DNA from: Kineobactrum sediminis
Lineage (GTDB): Bacteria > Pseudomonadota > Gammaproteobacteria > Pseudomonadales > Halieaceae
NCBI RefSeq assembly: GCF_002868715.1
Contig: NZ_PKLZ01000003.1
Coordinates: 124,001 to 188,000 of the forward strand
DNA: 64,000 nt
Direction of reading: 5' to 3'
Each line of letters starts with the position of its first letter. Positions within the stretch are counted from its first letter, which is position 1. Below the pieces are notes generated by a model. It searched no databases and had not been told where the DNA came from. It saw nothing but the letters and a program-made list of their open reading frames with translations. Below are positions 16,528 through 25,229 of this stretch, one piece after another. A program made the position numbers and the translations under genes.

Positions 16528-19500
16528 TTAGTTGACTGCGGCAGCCGCCCGGCTGCCCCGGCGTTCAGCCCAGGCCCTCAGGTCCAGCAAGATCATGTAG
16601 AGGCTGGGCACCAGCAACAGGGTAATCACCGTTGCGAAGACGATACCAAAGGCCAACGATATCGCCATGGGGACAATCTCCTGTGCCTGGGCGCTGCGTT
16701 CCAGCAGCATCGGGGCCAGCCCGAAAAAAGTGGTCAACGATGTCAGCAGGATCGCTCGAAAACGGCGGGTACCGGCATCAATGACCGCCTGCAGCCCATC
16801 AACGCCACTCTTGATCGAGTTATTGATATGGTCGACGAGAATCAGGCTGTCATTGACCACCACCCCGCTCAGGGCAATAACGCCCATCAGCGACATCATG
16901 CTCAGGGGATAGCCGGTGATCCAGTGGCCGACAATGGCGCCAATGACACCAAATGGAATAACCCCCATGATAATAAACGGCTGCAGGTAAGAGCGGGTAG
17001 GTACGGCCAGCAGGGCGTAAATCCCGAATAATGCGAGGCCAAAGCCAATAGCCATGCTTTTGAGCAGCTTTGCTTCCTCATCAGCCAGGCCCGCCAGGCC
17101 ATAGCTTAATCCCGGATATTTTTGCATCAGTGCCGGCATTACATTGTTTTCGATGTCACTGACTACCCGCGATGGCTCCACCAGGTCCTTGTTGACTTCA
17201 GCGGTGACTTCCGCCGCGCGCTGATAGTTGATGTGGGTAACCTTGAGCAGTCCCTGCTCCACGTTGATTTCAGCAACGGTGTCAAAGGGCACTTCATCGC
17301 CTTCGGGCGTGCGTATGTACATGGTGTTCAGGGTGTTGATGGTTTCACGGTCCGCCCGGGGATAGCGCACCATGACCTTGACCTCGTCTATGCCACGCTG
17401 TACCCGTTGCGCCTCGGCTCCATAAAAAGCGTGACGCACCTGGCTGGCGACAGCGAGGCGATCCAGGCCCAGGGCCTCTGCCTCTGGCAGGATATCGATA
17501 TGGAATTCATCGGTAGTGTCGCTGGCGCCGTTGCGGATATCGAACACGCCATCGTACCTGTGCATGGCCGTTTCAAGATCATTGGCGGCTGCACGCAACA
17601 AGGTGAAATCGCTGTGTTGCAGGTCAAAGGCGATTGCCGGGCCGAAGCCGGGGCCGTCGGCGCTGCTGATCGACAATACTTCTGCGCCGTGAATAACGCC
17701 CACGGCCTCGCGCCAGCGGCGTTCGATTTCACGGGTGCTGATACTGCGCTGGTCTTCCTTGGTCAGTTCAATATCGACGCCACCGCTGATGCGGTCGCTG
17801 CCATAGGCGGAAATATGCTCCACCAGGCGGGCATCCTGGCCTGTGTCCTGCTGGTAATCACGTTCTACCTGCCTGAGTGCGGCCACAATACTGCTAATGG
17901 CTTCCTGGGTGCGCTCCTCGGGAGTACCTTCGGACATGCGCAATTCCGCATTAATGAATTCGCCCGGCACATCCGGACTGATCACGGTACGTACAACGCC
18001 GCCGGCCAACAGTCCGGTGCACAGGATTAACAGGCTCAGGAATCCCGCGAGAGTCGCGTAGCGATAGTGAACGCACTTCTGCATCAGCGGGCTGTAACGG
18101 TATTGAATGAAGTGCTTCAGCCGTTTGTTGACTCCCTCCTGGATCTTGTCTATCGATAGCAGCAGGCGACTCCTGGTGGGACTGCTGTGAGCCAGGTGCG
18201 CGGGCAGGATCCACTTCGATTCCACCAGTGAAAACACCAGGCAAAGGATGACTACCCAGCCGCAGGCCTCGGGAAAGGCAGCGAAAACGCCATCAATGAA
18301 CAGTGTCGGCGCGAAGGCCACGATAGTGGTAAGAACCCCAAAGGTGGCTGGCGTGGCAACTTTTTGCACGCCGTCAATAACGCTATCGATACTGTGGCCG
18401 CGCCGTTCCTGTTCGGCGTAAGCGCTTTCGCCCATGATGATGGCATCATCCACCACGATACCCAGCACCAGAATAAAGCCGAAAATACTGATCATGTTGA
18501 GGCTGGCGTGAATGTAGGGCGTGTTGATCAGCGCCATGGCCCCCAGAAAGCAGACCGGAATGCCCAGCATCACCCAAAAGGCGAGTTTTATTTCAAGGAA
18601 CAACGCCAGTACGATGAACACCAGCAATGCGCCCAGGGCGAGGTTTTTCAGCATCATTCCCAAGCGTCCCTCGAGGTAATACGTGATGTCGCCCCAGATT
18701 ACCAGCTCGACCGCCGCCGGTAACTGCGGCTGTATATCATCCAGCCAGGCGCGGGTGGCGGCAGCAGTATCAATAATGTCCTGGCTGCCCATGGCAAAAA
18801 CCTGGATACCCAGCGAATAGCGTCCGTTGAAGGAGGCAAAGCTGCGTGTTTCCTCGAATTCGTCTTTAACGGTGGCAATATCGCCCAGCAGCAGGCGGGT
18901 GCCATCGGGCCAGCTGCGCAGGACAATAGACTCAAAATCCTGTTGTATATAGGCCTGCCCGAGTGTGCGCAGCATGATATCGCCCTGTTCGGTGCGCACC
19001 GAACCGGCCGGCAGGTTGACTGAAGAACTGGCAATAATGTCGGCCACGCCGCCGAGGGTAAGATGGTATTCGCGTAGTCGTTCCTCCGATATTTCCACCG
19101 AGATTTCATAGTCTCGCGCCCCTGTTACCTCGGCGGCGGAGACTTCCGGCAGGGCCAATAGCTCGCGACGCATGTCGTCGGCGAGGGCTTTCATGCTGCG
19201 CTCGTCAAGTTCCCCCGAGAGCTGCAGTGTCAACGCTGGAAACAACAACTCGGGTTGGCTGATGATGGGTCTCTCGGCATCTTCCGGGAAGTGCTGGATA
19301 GCATCGATCCGGTTCTTGATGTCGTCCATCAATACCGTGATGTCGGTGCCATCAAGGGGCTGGATAAAAATCCTGGCATGGGATTCCATTGCATCGGATT
19401 CGACCCGCTTGATGCCGTCGACGTCGTTAATGGCCTCCTCAATCTTGAAAACGATACCTTGCTCGACTTCCTCCGGCGCGGCGCCCGGGTAGGACATATT

Positions 19501-19659
19501 GACCATGATGGCGTCGATATTGAGCACGGGAAACATCGCGCGCTGGATGGTAAATGCCGAACCCAGACCCACCACCAGGATAATGAGCATGAGCAGGTTT
19601 GCCGCTACCGGGTTATGGGCGAACCAGGCGATAATGCCCTTGTGCCGGTTCTGGTTCAT
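16528..19659 (-). CDS. RND-family efflux permease
   Basis: 1043-residue inner-membrane proton-driven exporter. Seen: TM1 after HNPVAANLLMLIILVVGLGS, two porter regions (FPVLNIDAIMVNMSYPGAAP begins the first), the TM4 proton-relay pair in GIVVDDAIIMGES, a TM10 GVVVNDSLILVDHIN and a second duplicated half. It resembles AcrB-like permeases of the hydrophobe/amphiphile class, in the branch common in marine proteobacteria. It overlaps its adaptor by 4 bases (ATGA), so they are translationally coupled. No TolC-type outer-membrane channel or TetR regulator is adjacent; a channel encoded elsewhere would be needed. Substrate unknown. Confidence 0.95.
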   Translation of the reverse strand: MNQNRHKGIIAWFAHNPVAANLLMLIILVVGLGSAFTIQRAMFPVLNIDAIMVNMSYPGAAPEEVEQGIVFKIEEAINDVDGIKRVESDAMESHARIFIQPLDGTDITVLMDDIKNRIDAIQHFPEDAERPIISQPELLFPALTLQLSGELDERSMKALADDMRRELLALPEVSAAEVTGARDYEISVEISEERLREYHLTLGGVADIIASSSVNLPAGSVRTEQGDIMLRTLGQAYIQQDFESIVLRSWPDGTRLLLGDIATVKDEFEETRSFASFNGRYSLGIQVFAMGSQDIIDTAAATRAWLDDIQPQLPAAVELVIWGDITYYLEGRLGMMLKNLALGALLVFIVLALFLEIKLAFWVMLGIPVCFLGAMALINTPYIHASLNMISIFGFILVLGIVVDDAIIMGESAYAEQERRGHSIDSVIDGVQKVATPATFGVLTTIVAFAPTLFIDGVFAAFPEACGWVVILCLVFSLVESKWILPAHLAHSSPTRSRLLLSIDKIQEGVNKRLKHFIQYRYSPLMQKCVHYRYATLAGFLSLLILCTGLLAGGVVRTVISPDVPGEFINAELRMSEGTPEERTQEAISSIVAALRQVERDYQQDTGQDARLVEHISAYGSDRISGGVDIELTKEDQRSISTREIERRWREAVGVIHGAEVLSISSADGPGFGPAIAFDLQHSDFTLLRAAANDLETAMHRYDGVFDIRNGASDTTDEFHIDILPEAEALGLDRLAVASQVRHAFYGAEAQRVQRGIDEVKVMVRYPRADRETINTLNTMYIRTPEGDEVPFDTVAEINVEQGLLKVTHINYQRAAEVTAEVNKDLVEPSRVVSDIENNVMPALMQKYPGLSYGLAGLADEEAKLLKSMAIGFGLALFGIYALLAVPTRSYLQPFIIMGVIPFGVIGAIVGHWITGYPLSMMSLMGVIALSGVVVNDSLILVDHINNSIKSGVDGLQAVIDAGTRRFRAILLTSLTTFFGLAPMLLERSAQAQEIVPMAISLAFGIVFATVITLLLVPSLYMILLDLRAWAERRGSRAAAAVN

Positions 19660-20963
19660 CGCGGGTAACCCGACCTCTCGGCCTGTTCGGTTTGCGCTGT
19701 CGCGGGAGCGACAGTCAGAGTGGCTTCGGCTTCCTCTTCCAGCACGCCAGGTGCACTTTGGCCGCGTCTCAATTCGCGACTGCCGATGCGCGATTGCACG
19801 CTGACCTCAGAGCCCGTCAAGGCATTATCGAGGGTGGTGAGAATAACCAGGTCGCCTTCATCAAGCCCGGCAGAGATATAGACCAGGTCGCCGCCGGTAC
19901 GTAGCGCGGTGATCTTGCGGTGACGTATCCGGTTGTTGTCGTCTATAACCGGCACCATGTCGCCGGCGCGAAGCACGTAACGGGGCAGGGCAACCAGGCC
20001 CGATATTGGCTTGCCGGTGATGTTTGCAGTGACAAACGTGCCTATTCTCAGCGGCTCTCGTCCGGGCGTCTGCACACCGTAGGGGTCCTCTACACGGGCC
20101 ACCAGGAATAATACCCGGGAGCGCTCGTCGAACACGCCCTCGCTGCGCTGGAGTTGCCCTTGCCAGTGGTAAACCTCGCCCCCTACATCCGTATACAGGT
20201 CAACGGGAGCAGCGTGGTATTCGTCCGCGTCCCCGTTAAAGAGCGGCGGCAGCTCCAGGTAGGGGAGACGGGTCTGGGCTATGGGAAGGCGCACCTCTGC
20301 AAAATCCACGGCAAACAGGTCGGCAAGTGCACTGCCGGGCGCCACGTACTGGCCGAGTTCACTGTGCTTGGCACGAATCAGCGCAGCATAGGGCGCGCGT
20401 ACAATGGTGCGGTCAAGGTTGTCCTGTGCGGTAATGACGTCGGCACTGGCCGCCTGAAGTTGCGCCTGGGCTTCCGCGAGCTGCGGTTTGCGCAGGTACA
20501 AATCGCGTGCCTCGTCGCTGCGCTGGCTGCCGGCGGGCAGCTTTTCCCACTCCCGACGGGCGACGTCTGCGCGCCCTTGCTCCTGCATTAACGTACTTTC
20601 AGCACTTTTGAGAGCGGCACGGGCGCGGGCGAGCCGGGTTTCATAATCACGCGGGTCTATGCGCAGCAGGATGTCACCCGCTTGCAGGAAACTGCCCACC
20701 GTGAAATCGGCAGCCACTTCAACAATACGGCCCTCCACCTCTGCCATCACGGATGTCTCCTGAAGCGGAGACACCGTGCCCTGGGCCTGCACCGGTATGC
20801 GAATGGTTTCCTTTTGTGCAACGACCACGTCAACCGTGACAGGGACGTAGACCGGCTCGGTAATGTCCGTTGGGGGCCTGTTGAAATAAAGAACCAGAGT
20901 GACAGCGATGGCGCTTGCCAGCAGGCCCGCGGCGATGGCTATTTGGCGTTTTACGGAAACCAC
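19656..20963 (-). CDS. RND periplasmic adaptor (membrane fusion protein)
   Basis: 435-residue HlyD/AcrA-like adaptor. Seen: one N-terminal membrane anchor (QIAIAAGLLASAIAVTLVLY), a lipoyl-like half-motif (VQAQGTVSPLQETSVMAEVE and DNLDRTIVRAPYAALIRAKH), a coiled-coil hairpin of about residues 105-190 rich in Ala/Glu/Arg, a beta-barrel domain and a long acidic, Ala/Thr-rich C-terminal tail. It links the permease to an outer-membrane channel. It is first in the two-gene operon. No lipobox is present. The intergenic region upstream contains a hairpin but no convincing promoter. Confidence 0.93.
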   Translation of the reverse strand: MVSVKRQIAIAAGLLASAIAVTLVLYFNRPPTDITEPVYVPVTVDVVVAQKETIRIPVQAQGTVSPLQETSVMAEVEGRIVEVAADFTVGSFLQAGDILLRIDPRDYETRLARARAALKSAESTLMQEQGRADVARREWEKLPAGSQRSDEARDLYLRKPQLAEAQAQLQAASADVITAQDNLDRTIVRAPYAALIRAKHSELGQYVAPGSALADLFAVDFAEVRLPIAQTRLPYLELPPLFNGDADEYHAAPVDLYTDVGGEVYHWQGQLQRSEGVFDERSRVLFLVARVEDPYGVQTPGREPLRIGTFVTANITGKPISGLVALPRYVLRAGDMVPVIDDNNRIRHRKITALRTGGDLVYISAGLDEGDLVILTTLDNALTGSEVSVQSRIGSRELRRGQSAPGVLEEEAEATLTVAPATAQTEQAERSGYPR

Positions 20964-20995
20964 AGATGAGTACCAGTCAGGGGATGGCGATTAAG

Positions 20996-21024
20996 CCACC
21001 CGGCGTGGTCAGTCTGCCGGGTGG
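20996..21024 (-). terminator. hairpin downstream of mscS
   Basis: CCACCCGGC (20996-21004) is perfectly complementary to GCCGGGTGG (21016-21024) with an 11-nt loop. It lies 80 bases after the mscS stop and 33 bases before the adaptor start on the same strand. No T run follows, so it may only partially terminate, or act as an adaptor 5' leader structure. Confidence 0.4.
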
Positions 21025-21104
21025 AAAGTAAACAGATCAGGCGCGTGTTATATCACACGGCGCTTGCTGACTCTGTGAAATACTGCTGGTCTGCGGATTC
21101 AGTC

Positions 21105-21923
21105 TCAGTCTTTGGGGGGGATATGCACATCCACCTGCGGAAACGGGATAGTCAGTCCTGCCTCGTCGAACTTTATTTTCACCGCTTCTGTGGTATCCCA
21201 CAATAGCGGCCAGTAATCAGCCGCATTAACCCAGGGCCTGACCAGGAAATTGACGCTGGAATCGGCGAGTTCACCCACGACTATGTTCGGTGGCGGATCA
21301 GCCAGGACGCGTTCGTCGGCAGCAATAATCTCTTCCAGCAAAAGTTTCGCCTTACGGATATCGTCACCATAGGAGACACCGAAAACCATGTCTACGCGAC
21401 GGGTGGCACGTGCCGAGAAGTTGGTGATGTTATTGCCGATGATCGCGCTGTTGGGAATGATCACTTCCTTGTTGTCGGGTGTGGTCAGCGTGGTACTGAA
21501 AATGCCGATGCTTTCAATCGAACCCATGGCGCCGCCGGCTTCGACAAAATTGCCTTTGGTGAAGGGCCGAAACATGATCAGCAGTACACCCGCGGCCAGA
21601 TTGGACAGCGAACCCTGCAGAGACAGGCCGATTGCCAGGCCGGCGGCGCCGAGCAGGGCGACCATGGAGGTGGTGTTGATCCCCAGCTGGCTGAGCGCCG
21701 CGATTATCACGAACAGCAACAGGACCCAGCGCAGGATGGCGGACAGGAACTTGACCAGTACCTCGTCGGTGTTGCGCGCGTGCATCAGCCTGACGATAAG
21801 GTTAATGATGGTGAAGACCACCAGGCGGCCGATATAGAAAATGGCCAGGGCCAGGACTATTCGGACTCCCCAGGGTATCAGGTAGGTTTCGGCAACGGTG
21901 TTCAGGTCCAGGTTCTCTGGCAT
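21105..21923 (-). CDS. mscS: small-conductance mechanosensitive channel, MscS family
   Basis: 272-residue membrane channel releasing solutes under hypo-osmotic shock. Seen: TM1 (WGVRIVLALAIFYIGRLVVF), TM2 (FLSAILRWVLLLFVIIAALS), the Gly/Ala-rich TM3 pore helix (ALLGAAGLAIGLSLQGSLSN), the conserved VIIPNSAI and a cytoplasmic cage ending in FPQVDVHI. The length matches E. coli MscS (286). The start at 21923 has AAGGA about 8 bases upstream and begins MPENLDLNT; a 14-codon longer frame lacks such a site. It stands alone, divergent from the MaoC gene. Confidence 0.95.
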   Translation of the reverse strand: MPENLDLNTVAETYLIPWGVRIVLALAIFYIGRLVVFTIINLIVRLMHARNTDEVLVKFLSAILRWVLLLFVIIAALSQLGINTTSMVALLGAAGLAIGLSLQGSLSNLAAGVLLIMFRPFTKGNFVEAGGAMGSIESIGIFSTTLTTPDNKEVIIPNSAIIGNNITNFSARATRRVDMVFGVSYGDDIRKAKLLLEEIIAADERVLADPPPNIVVGELADSSVNFLVRPWVNAADYWPLLWDTTEAVKIKFDEAGLTIPFPQVDVHIPPKD

Positions 21924-22083
21924 GGTCTTGTTCCTTACTGTGATTTTACGGTGCAATATAACCAAACAGGGCGATATTTTCAGCTTTTACAGGCGCAGCT
22001 GTGGCTAAACCGTGGAATATTACCGCTCACTGCCGGTTGGTGAAGAACGTTGAACCACGGCGGCTGCCCCTGCCGAAGGTGGA

Positions 22084-22092
22084 TGCTATAGT
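22084..22092 (+). promoter_or_regulatory. extended -10 promoter for the MaoC-led operon
   Basis: TGC then TATAGT (22087-22092) forms an extended -10 element 37 bases before the MaoC start, within the 206-base divergent region shared with mscS. No clear -35 is seen. Confidence 0.45.
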
Positions 22093-22129
22093 CCGCCTAC
22101 TGTTTACCGGGAATGGATAGAAACTGACC

Positions 22130-22585
22130 ATGGCAATTGAATTTTCAACACCCTCCGCGCTGCTGGGCAGCGAAGGCAAGGCGCTGGGGCACAGCGACTG
22201 GCTGCTGATTGACCAGGAGCGGATTAACCTGTTCGCTGACGCTACCGGTGATCACCAGTGGATACATGTGGATCCCGAGCGCGCCGCGCAGGGTCCCTTC
22301 GGACGGACCATCGCCCATGGCTACCTGACCCTGTCCCTGGCAAACCTCTTCTTGCCGGAACTGCTGGTAGTGCATGGCGTTTCGATGGGTGTTAATTACG
22401 GCTGTGACAAGGTTCGCTTTCCAGCGCCGGTACCCGTGGGTAGCCGGGTGCGGGGCGCAGGGGAAATTATCAGTGCCGAGGAGGTGAAAGGAGGCGTTCA
22501 GGTTGTGGTGCGGATAACGATTGAAGTGGAAAACAGTGATCGTCCGGGCTGTGTGATTGATACCATCAGCCGCTTTTATGCGTAG
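22130..22585 (+). CDS. MaoC-like (R)-specific enoyl-CoA hydratase
   Basis: 151-residue hotdog-fold hydratase. Seen: the hydratase-2 motif around FADATGDHQWIHVDPERA followed by PFGRTIAHGYLTLSL, giving the catalytic Asp/His pair; also NYGCDKVRFPAPVPVGSRVR. Such proteins hydrate trans-2-enoyl-CoA to 3-hydroxyacyl-CoA, with the acyl group not readable from sequence. It opens a run of five plus-strand genes, with a Nudix gene 9 bases after it. With the thiolase/DUF35 pair nearby it could serve the hydration step of a side-chain beta-oxidation. Confidence 0.92.
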   Translation: MAIEFSTPSALLGSEGKALGHSDWLLIDQERINLFADATGDHQWIHVDPERAAQGPFGRTIAHGYLTLSLANLFLPELLVVHGVSMGVNYGCDKVRFPAPVPVGSRVRGAGEIISAEEVKGGVQVVVRITIEVENSDRPGCVIDTISRFYA

Positions 22586-22594
22586 GGCCCTGCG

Positions 22595-23293
22595 ATGATC
22601 GAACTCAGCGATAACCAGGTGCCGGTGCATCCCGCGGCGACGGTCGTGGTACTGCGTGACGCGGAAGCCGGTCCGGAAGTTCTCCTGCTGCAGCGCAACA
22701 AGGCGTTGAAGCATATGGGCGGTGAATGGGTGTTTCCCGGCGGCCGGGTGGATGCCGGTGACTACGCCGAGGACGGCGACGACTATACTGCCGCCTGTAA
22801 TGCGGCCATCAGGGAGACCCGGGAGGAAGCGGGCCTGGCGCTGACCCCGGACCAACTCAGCTACCTGTCGCACTGGACCACGCCGCAAGGTGCGCGCAGG
22901 CGTTACGCTACCTGGTTTTTCCTGGCGGTACTGGACGATGCGCAGGAGGTCTGTGTGGATGGCGGCGAAATCTCCGCTCACCGCTGGCTAACCCCGCAGC
23001 AGGCGTTTACTGAAATTCGCGATACCGATAACGTTTTTCGCCTGATGCCGCCCACCTTTGTCAGTCTCGCGGACCTGGCGCCCCATGAGTGTATCGCGAG
23101 TGCACAGGAGGTCGTTCGGGCCCGGCAACCGTTGATGTTCGAGCCGCGCATGGTGCAGGTGGAGGGGGGCATCTGCTTTCTCTATGCCGGAGATGCCGGA
23201 TACGAAGTGTGCTGTGAAACAGTGGATGGGCCGCGACATCGAACTTACATGATCGACTACCAGCTTGACTACATAAGGGATCCGGGGCTGTGA
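22595..23293 (+). CDS. Nudix hydrolase
   Basis: 232-residue Nudix protein. Seen: a Nudix box GGRVDAGDY...AAIRETREEAGL with the REx2EE core intact but with several extra residues between the Gly and the helix, as in the NUDT7/NUDT19 (CoA-directed) type of subfamily. The N-terminal VHPAATVVVLRDAEAGPEVL and LLQRNKALKHMGGEWVFPGG also fit that subfamily. Inference: it may hydrolyse CoA or an acyl-CoA, in line with its acyl-CoA neighbours. Its stop overlaps the start of the FAD dehydrogenase (GTGA). Confidence 0.9.
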   Translation: MIELSDNQVPVHPAATVVVLRDAEAGPEVLLLQRNKALKHMGGEWVFPGGRVDAGDYAEDGDDYTAACNAAIRETREEAGLALTPDQLSYLSHWTTPQGARRRYATWFFLAVLDDAQEVCVDGGEISAHRWLTPQQAFTEIRDTDNVFRLMPPTFVSLADLAPHECIASAQEVVRARQPLMFEPRMVQVEGGICFLYAGDAGYEVCCETVDGPRHRTYMIDYQLDYIRDPGL

Positions 23294-24819
23294 GCCGCTC
23301 CGGCATTGGGCGCAGGCAGCTGCTCGCTGGATTGGCAGGGGCCACCGCCGGTATCGCGCTGACCGGCAATGCGGCTCCTCTGGCGGCGCGCGAGGTAACT
23401 CGCTGGGATGAAACCACCGACGTACTGGTGGCAGGTTCCGGTTCGGCCGCCTGCAGTGCGGCGATTGAGGCCCGGCTGGCGGGTGCGGAGGTCCTGCTGA
23501 TTGAATCACTGCCGCGCTTTGGGGGCTCGTCCGCCATGTCGGGTGGTGTCGTCTATGCCGGCGGCGGGACGTCACTGCAACGGGCAGCCGGTTTTGAGGA
23601 CACTGCAGAGGATATGTACCGCTTTATTGCCGGGAATAGTGGTGGCCACCCGCAGCTGGACAAGATTCAGCGCTACTGTGAAGAAAGTGTCGAGCACTTT
23701 GATTGGCTGGTGGCCCAGGGTGTGCCCTATAACAACCGCTTTACCGATGTGAAGGAACTCACCCTGGGTGACGAGTCCCTGTATTTTTCCGGTAACGAGC
23801 TGGCCTGGCCTGCTCGCGAGCGATCCCGGCCGGCGCCTCGCGGCCATGTTCCCGGGCTGCCCGGCATGACTGGCGGCAGAAGCCTGATGGAGGCACTTCT
23901 GGCCCGGACCGGCAGCCTTGGTGTGACCCAGCGTGCCAGTACTTCCGCCCGCCGTCTCATAGTGGAAAGCGATGGTCGCGTGGCTGGCCTGCAGGTAGCC
24001 GCCGGGGACGCCTTGTACAACATTCGCGCCCGCCGTGGTGTGGTTTTGGCGTGCGGTGGCTTTATCCATAACCGGGATATGGTGCAGCGCCATGCACCGG
24101 CGCTATTCGATTGTTCAGCGCCCTGGGGCAACGCCGGGGATCTGGGTGAAGGTATTGCCATGGGTGTGGCCGTGGGTGCGGAAACCCTGCGCATGCACCA
24201 GGGTTTTGCCATTACCCCCATCTATCCACCGGAGTCGACCCTTGCCGGCATTGTGGTCAATGCCGCCGGCCAGCGATTTATCGGTGAAGACGCCTACTAT
24301 GGCGTACTCGGGGATGCGATTGCCTATCATCAGCAGGGCAAGGCCTGGTTGATTACCGACGCCGCCAGCAATTTCGGCTTTCACCAGGACAACTTTGTGG
24401 CGGTCGCGGAGGCCGCGACCATTGGCGACCTTGCTGTACGCGCGGGCTTTCCACAGGGGGCGCTGCAGCACACCATCGCCTATTACAACCGCTTTGCCGC
24501 AGCCGGTCGGGACCCGTTGTTTCACAAGCAGTCAAAGTACCTGGCACCCCTTGCGCAGCCACCGTTCACCGCCTGGGACCTGTCGGTCAAGCGCGCTTTT
24601 TTCACCGCCCATACTTTTGGCGGGCTGCATACGGATACCGACAGCCGCGTGCTTGACAGCCGTGGTGAATGGATCCGCGGCCTCTATGCCGCCGGGCGTA
24701 CCGTGGCCGGGTTGCCGGTGGCACCCTACATCGCCAGTGGCCTGTCGGTGGGCGATTGTACTTTCTTTGGTCGCCGCGCTGGCGTTGCCGCGGCAGGCAG
24801 CGGCGGGGTATCGGCATGA
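23290..24819 (+). CDS. Tat-exported FAD-dependent dehydrogenase (KstD/fumarate reductase flavoprotein family)
   Basis: 509-residue FAD_binding_2 flavoprotein. Seen: a twin-arginine signal (GRRQLLAGLAG at residues 7-17, hydrophobic stretch, then APLAAR), so it is probably a folded periplasmic enzyme; the dinucleotide fold VAGSGSAACSAAIEARLAGA around 47-66, FGGSSAMSGGV at 77-87, and the C-terminal FAD/substrate part GGLHTDTDSRVLD with SGLSVGDCTFFGRRAG. The family includes 3-ketosteroid dehydrogenases, fumarate and urocanate reductases. GTG start overlapping the Nudix stop. It overlaps a cytochrome c gene by 4 bases, which suggests electron transfer between them. Substrate not readable. Confidence 0.9.
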   Translation: MSRSGIGRRQLLAGLAGATAGIALTGNAAPLAAREVTRWDETTDVLVAGSGSAACSAAIEARLAGAEVLLIESLPRFGGSSAMSGGVVYAGGGTSLQRAAGFEDTAEDMYRFIAGNSGGHPQLDKIQRYCEESVEHFDWLVAQGVPYNNRFTDVKELTLGDESLYFSGNELAWPARERSRPAPRGHVPGLPGMTGGRSLMEALLARTGSLGVTQRASTSARRLIVESDGRVAGLQVAAGDALYNIRARRGVVLACGGFIHNRDMVQRHAPALFDCSAPWGNAGDLGEGIAMGVAVGAETLRMHQGFAITPIYPPESTLAGIVVNAAGQRFIGEDAYYGVLGDAIAYHQQGKAWLITDAASNFGFHQDNFVAVAEAATIGDLAVRAGFPQGALQHTIAYYNRFAAAGRDPLFHKQSKYLAPLAQPPFTAWDLSVKRAFFTAHTFGGLHTDTDSRVLDSRGEWIRGLYAAGRTVAGLPVAPYIASGLSVGDCTFFGRRAGVAAAGSGGVSA

Positions 24820-25229
24820 TTCGGCGAGCACTGTTGTTACTGCTGCTTGCACCGGCGCTGCACGCCGAGGATGCACCCGTTACCATGCCGGAGGGTGACG
24901 CCGAGCGCGGCCGGTTGGTATTTGGCCAGTGTCGTACCTGCCATTACCCGGAGCGGGAAATGGGCCATAACAACGGGCCCAGCCTGCACCGTATCTTTGG
25001 TCGGGTAGCCGGCAAACAGGCGGGTTTTGATTACTATTCAGACACCTTCAGGGAAGCGAAATTCGTGTGGACGCCGCAACTGCTGTACCTGTGGTTGGAA
25101 GATCCGCTGGCGATGTTCCCCGGTACCACGATGATGAGTCGGGGTGTGCCGGACCCCCAGCAGCGCGCCGATCTTGTCGCCTATTTGAAGCGCGCCTCGG
25201 TGCGTGGTTCACAGGAGCCAATGCAATGA
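24816..25229 (+). CDS. exported monohaem class I cytochrome c
   Basis: 137-residue cytochrome. Seen: an N-terminal signal (MIRRALLLLLLAPALHA), haem site CRTCH at residues 39-43, GPSLHRIFGRVAGKQAGFDY as in cytochrome c2/c550 types, and a likely axial Met in FPGTTMM (residues 106-107). It belongs in the periplasm. The ATGA overlap with the preceding Tat flavoprotein strongly suggests they work together, the cytochrome taking or giving electrons to the flavin enzyme. It also overlaps the next gene by 4 bases. Confidence 0.95.
   Translation: MIRRALLLLLLAPALHAEDAPVTMPEGDAERGRLVFGQCRTCHYPEREMGHNNGPSLHRIFGRVAGKQAGFDYYSDTFREAKFVWTPQLLYLWLEDPLAMFPGTTMMSRGVPDPQQRADLVAYLKRASVRGSQEPMQ

Noticed and set aside
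17122-18030. 302-codon plus-strand frame opposite the RND permease
   Set aside because: The minus strand encodes a full-length, well-conserved RND permease through this stretch.
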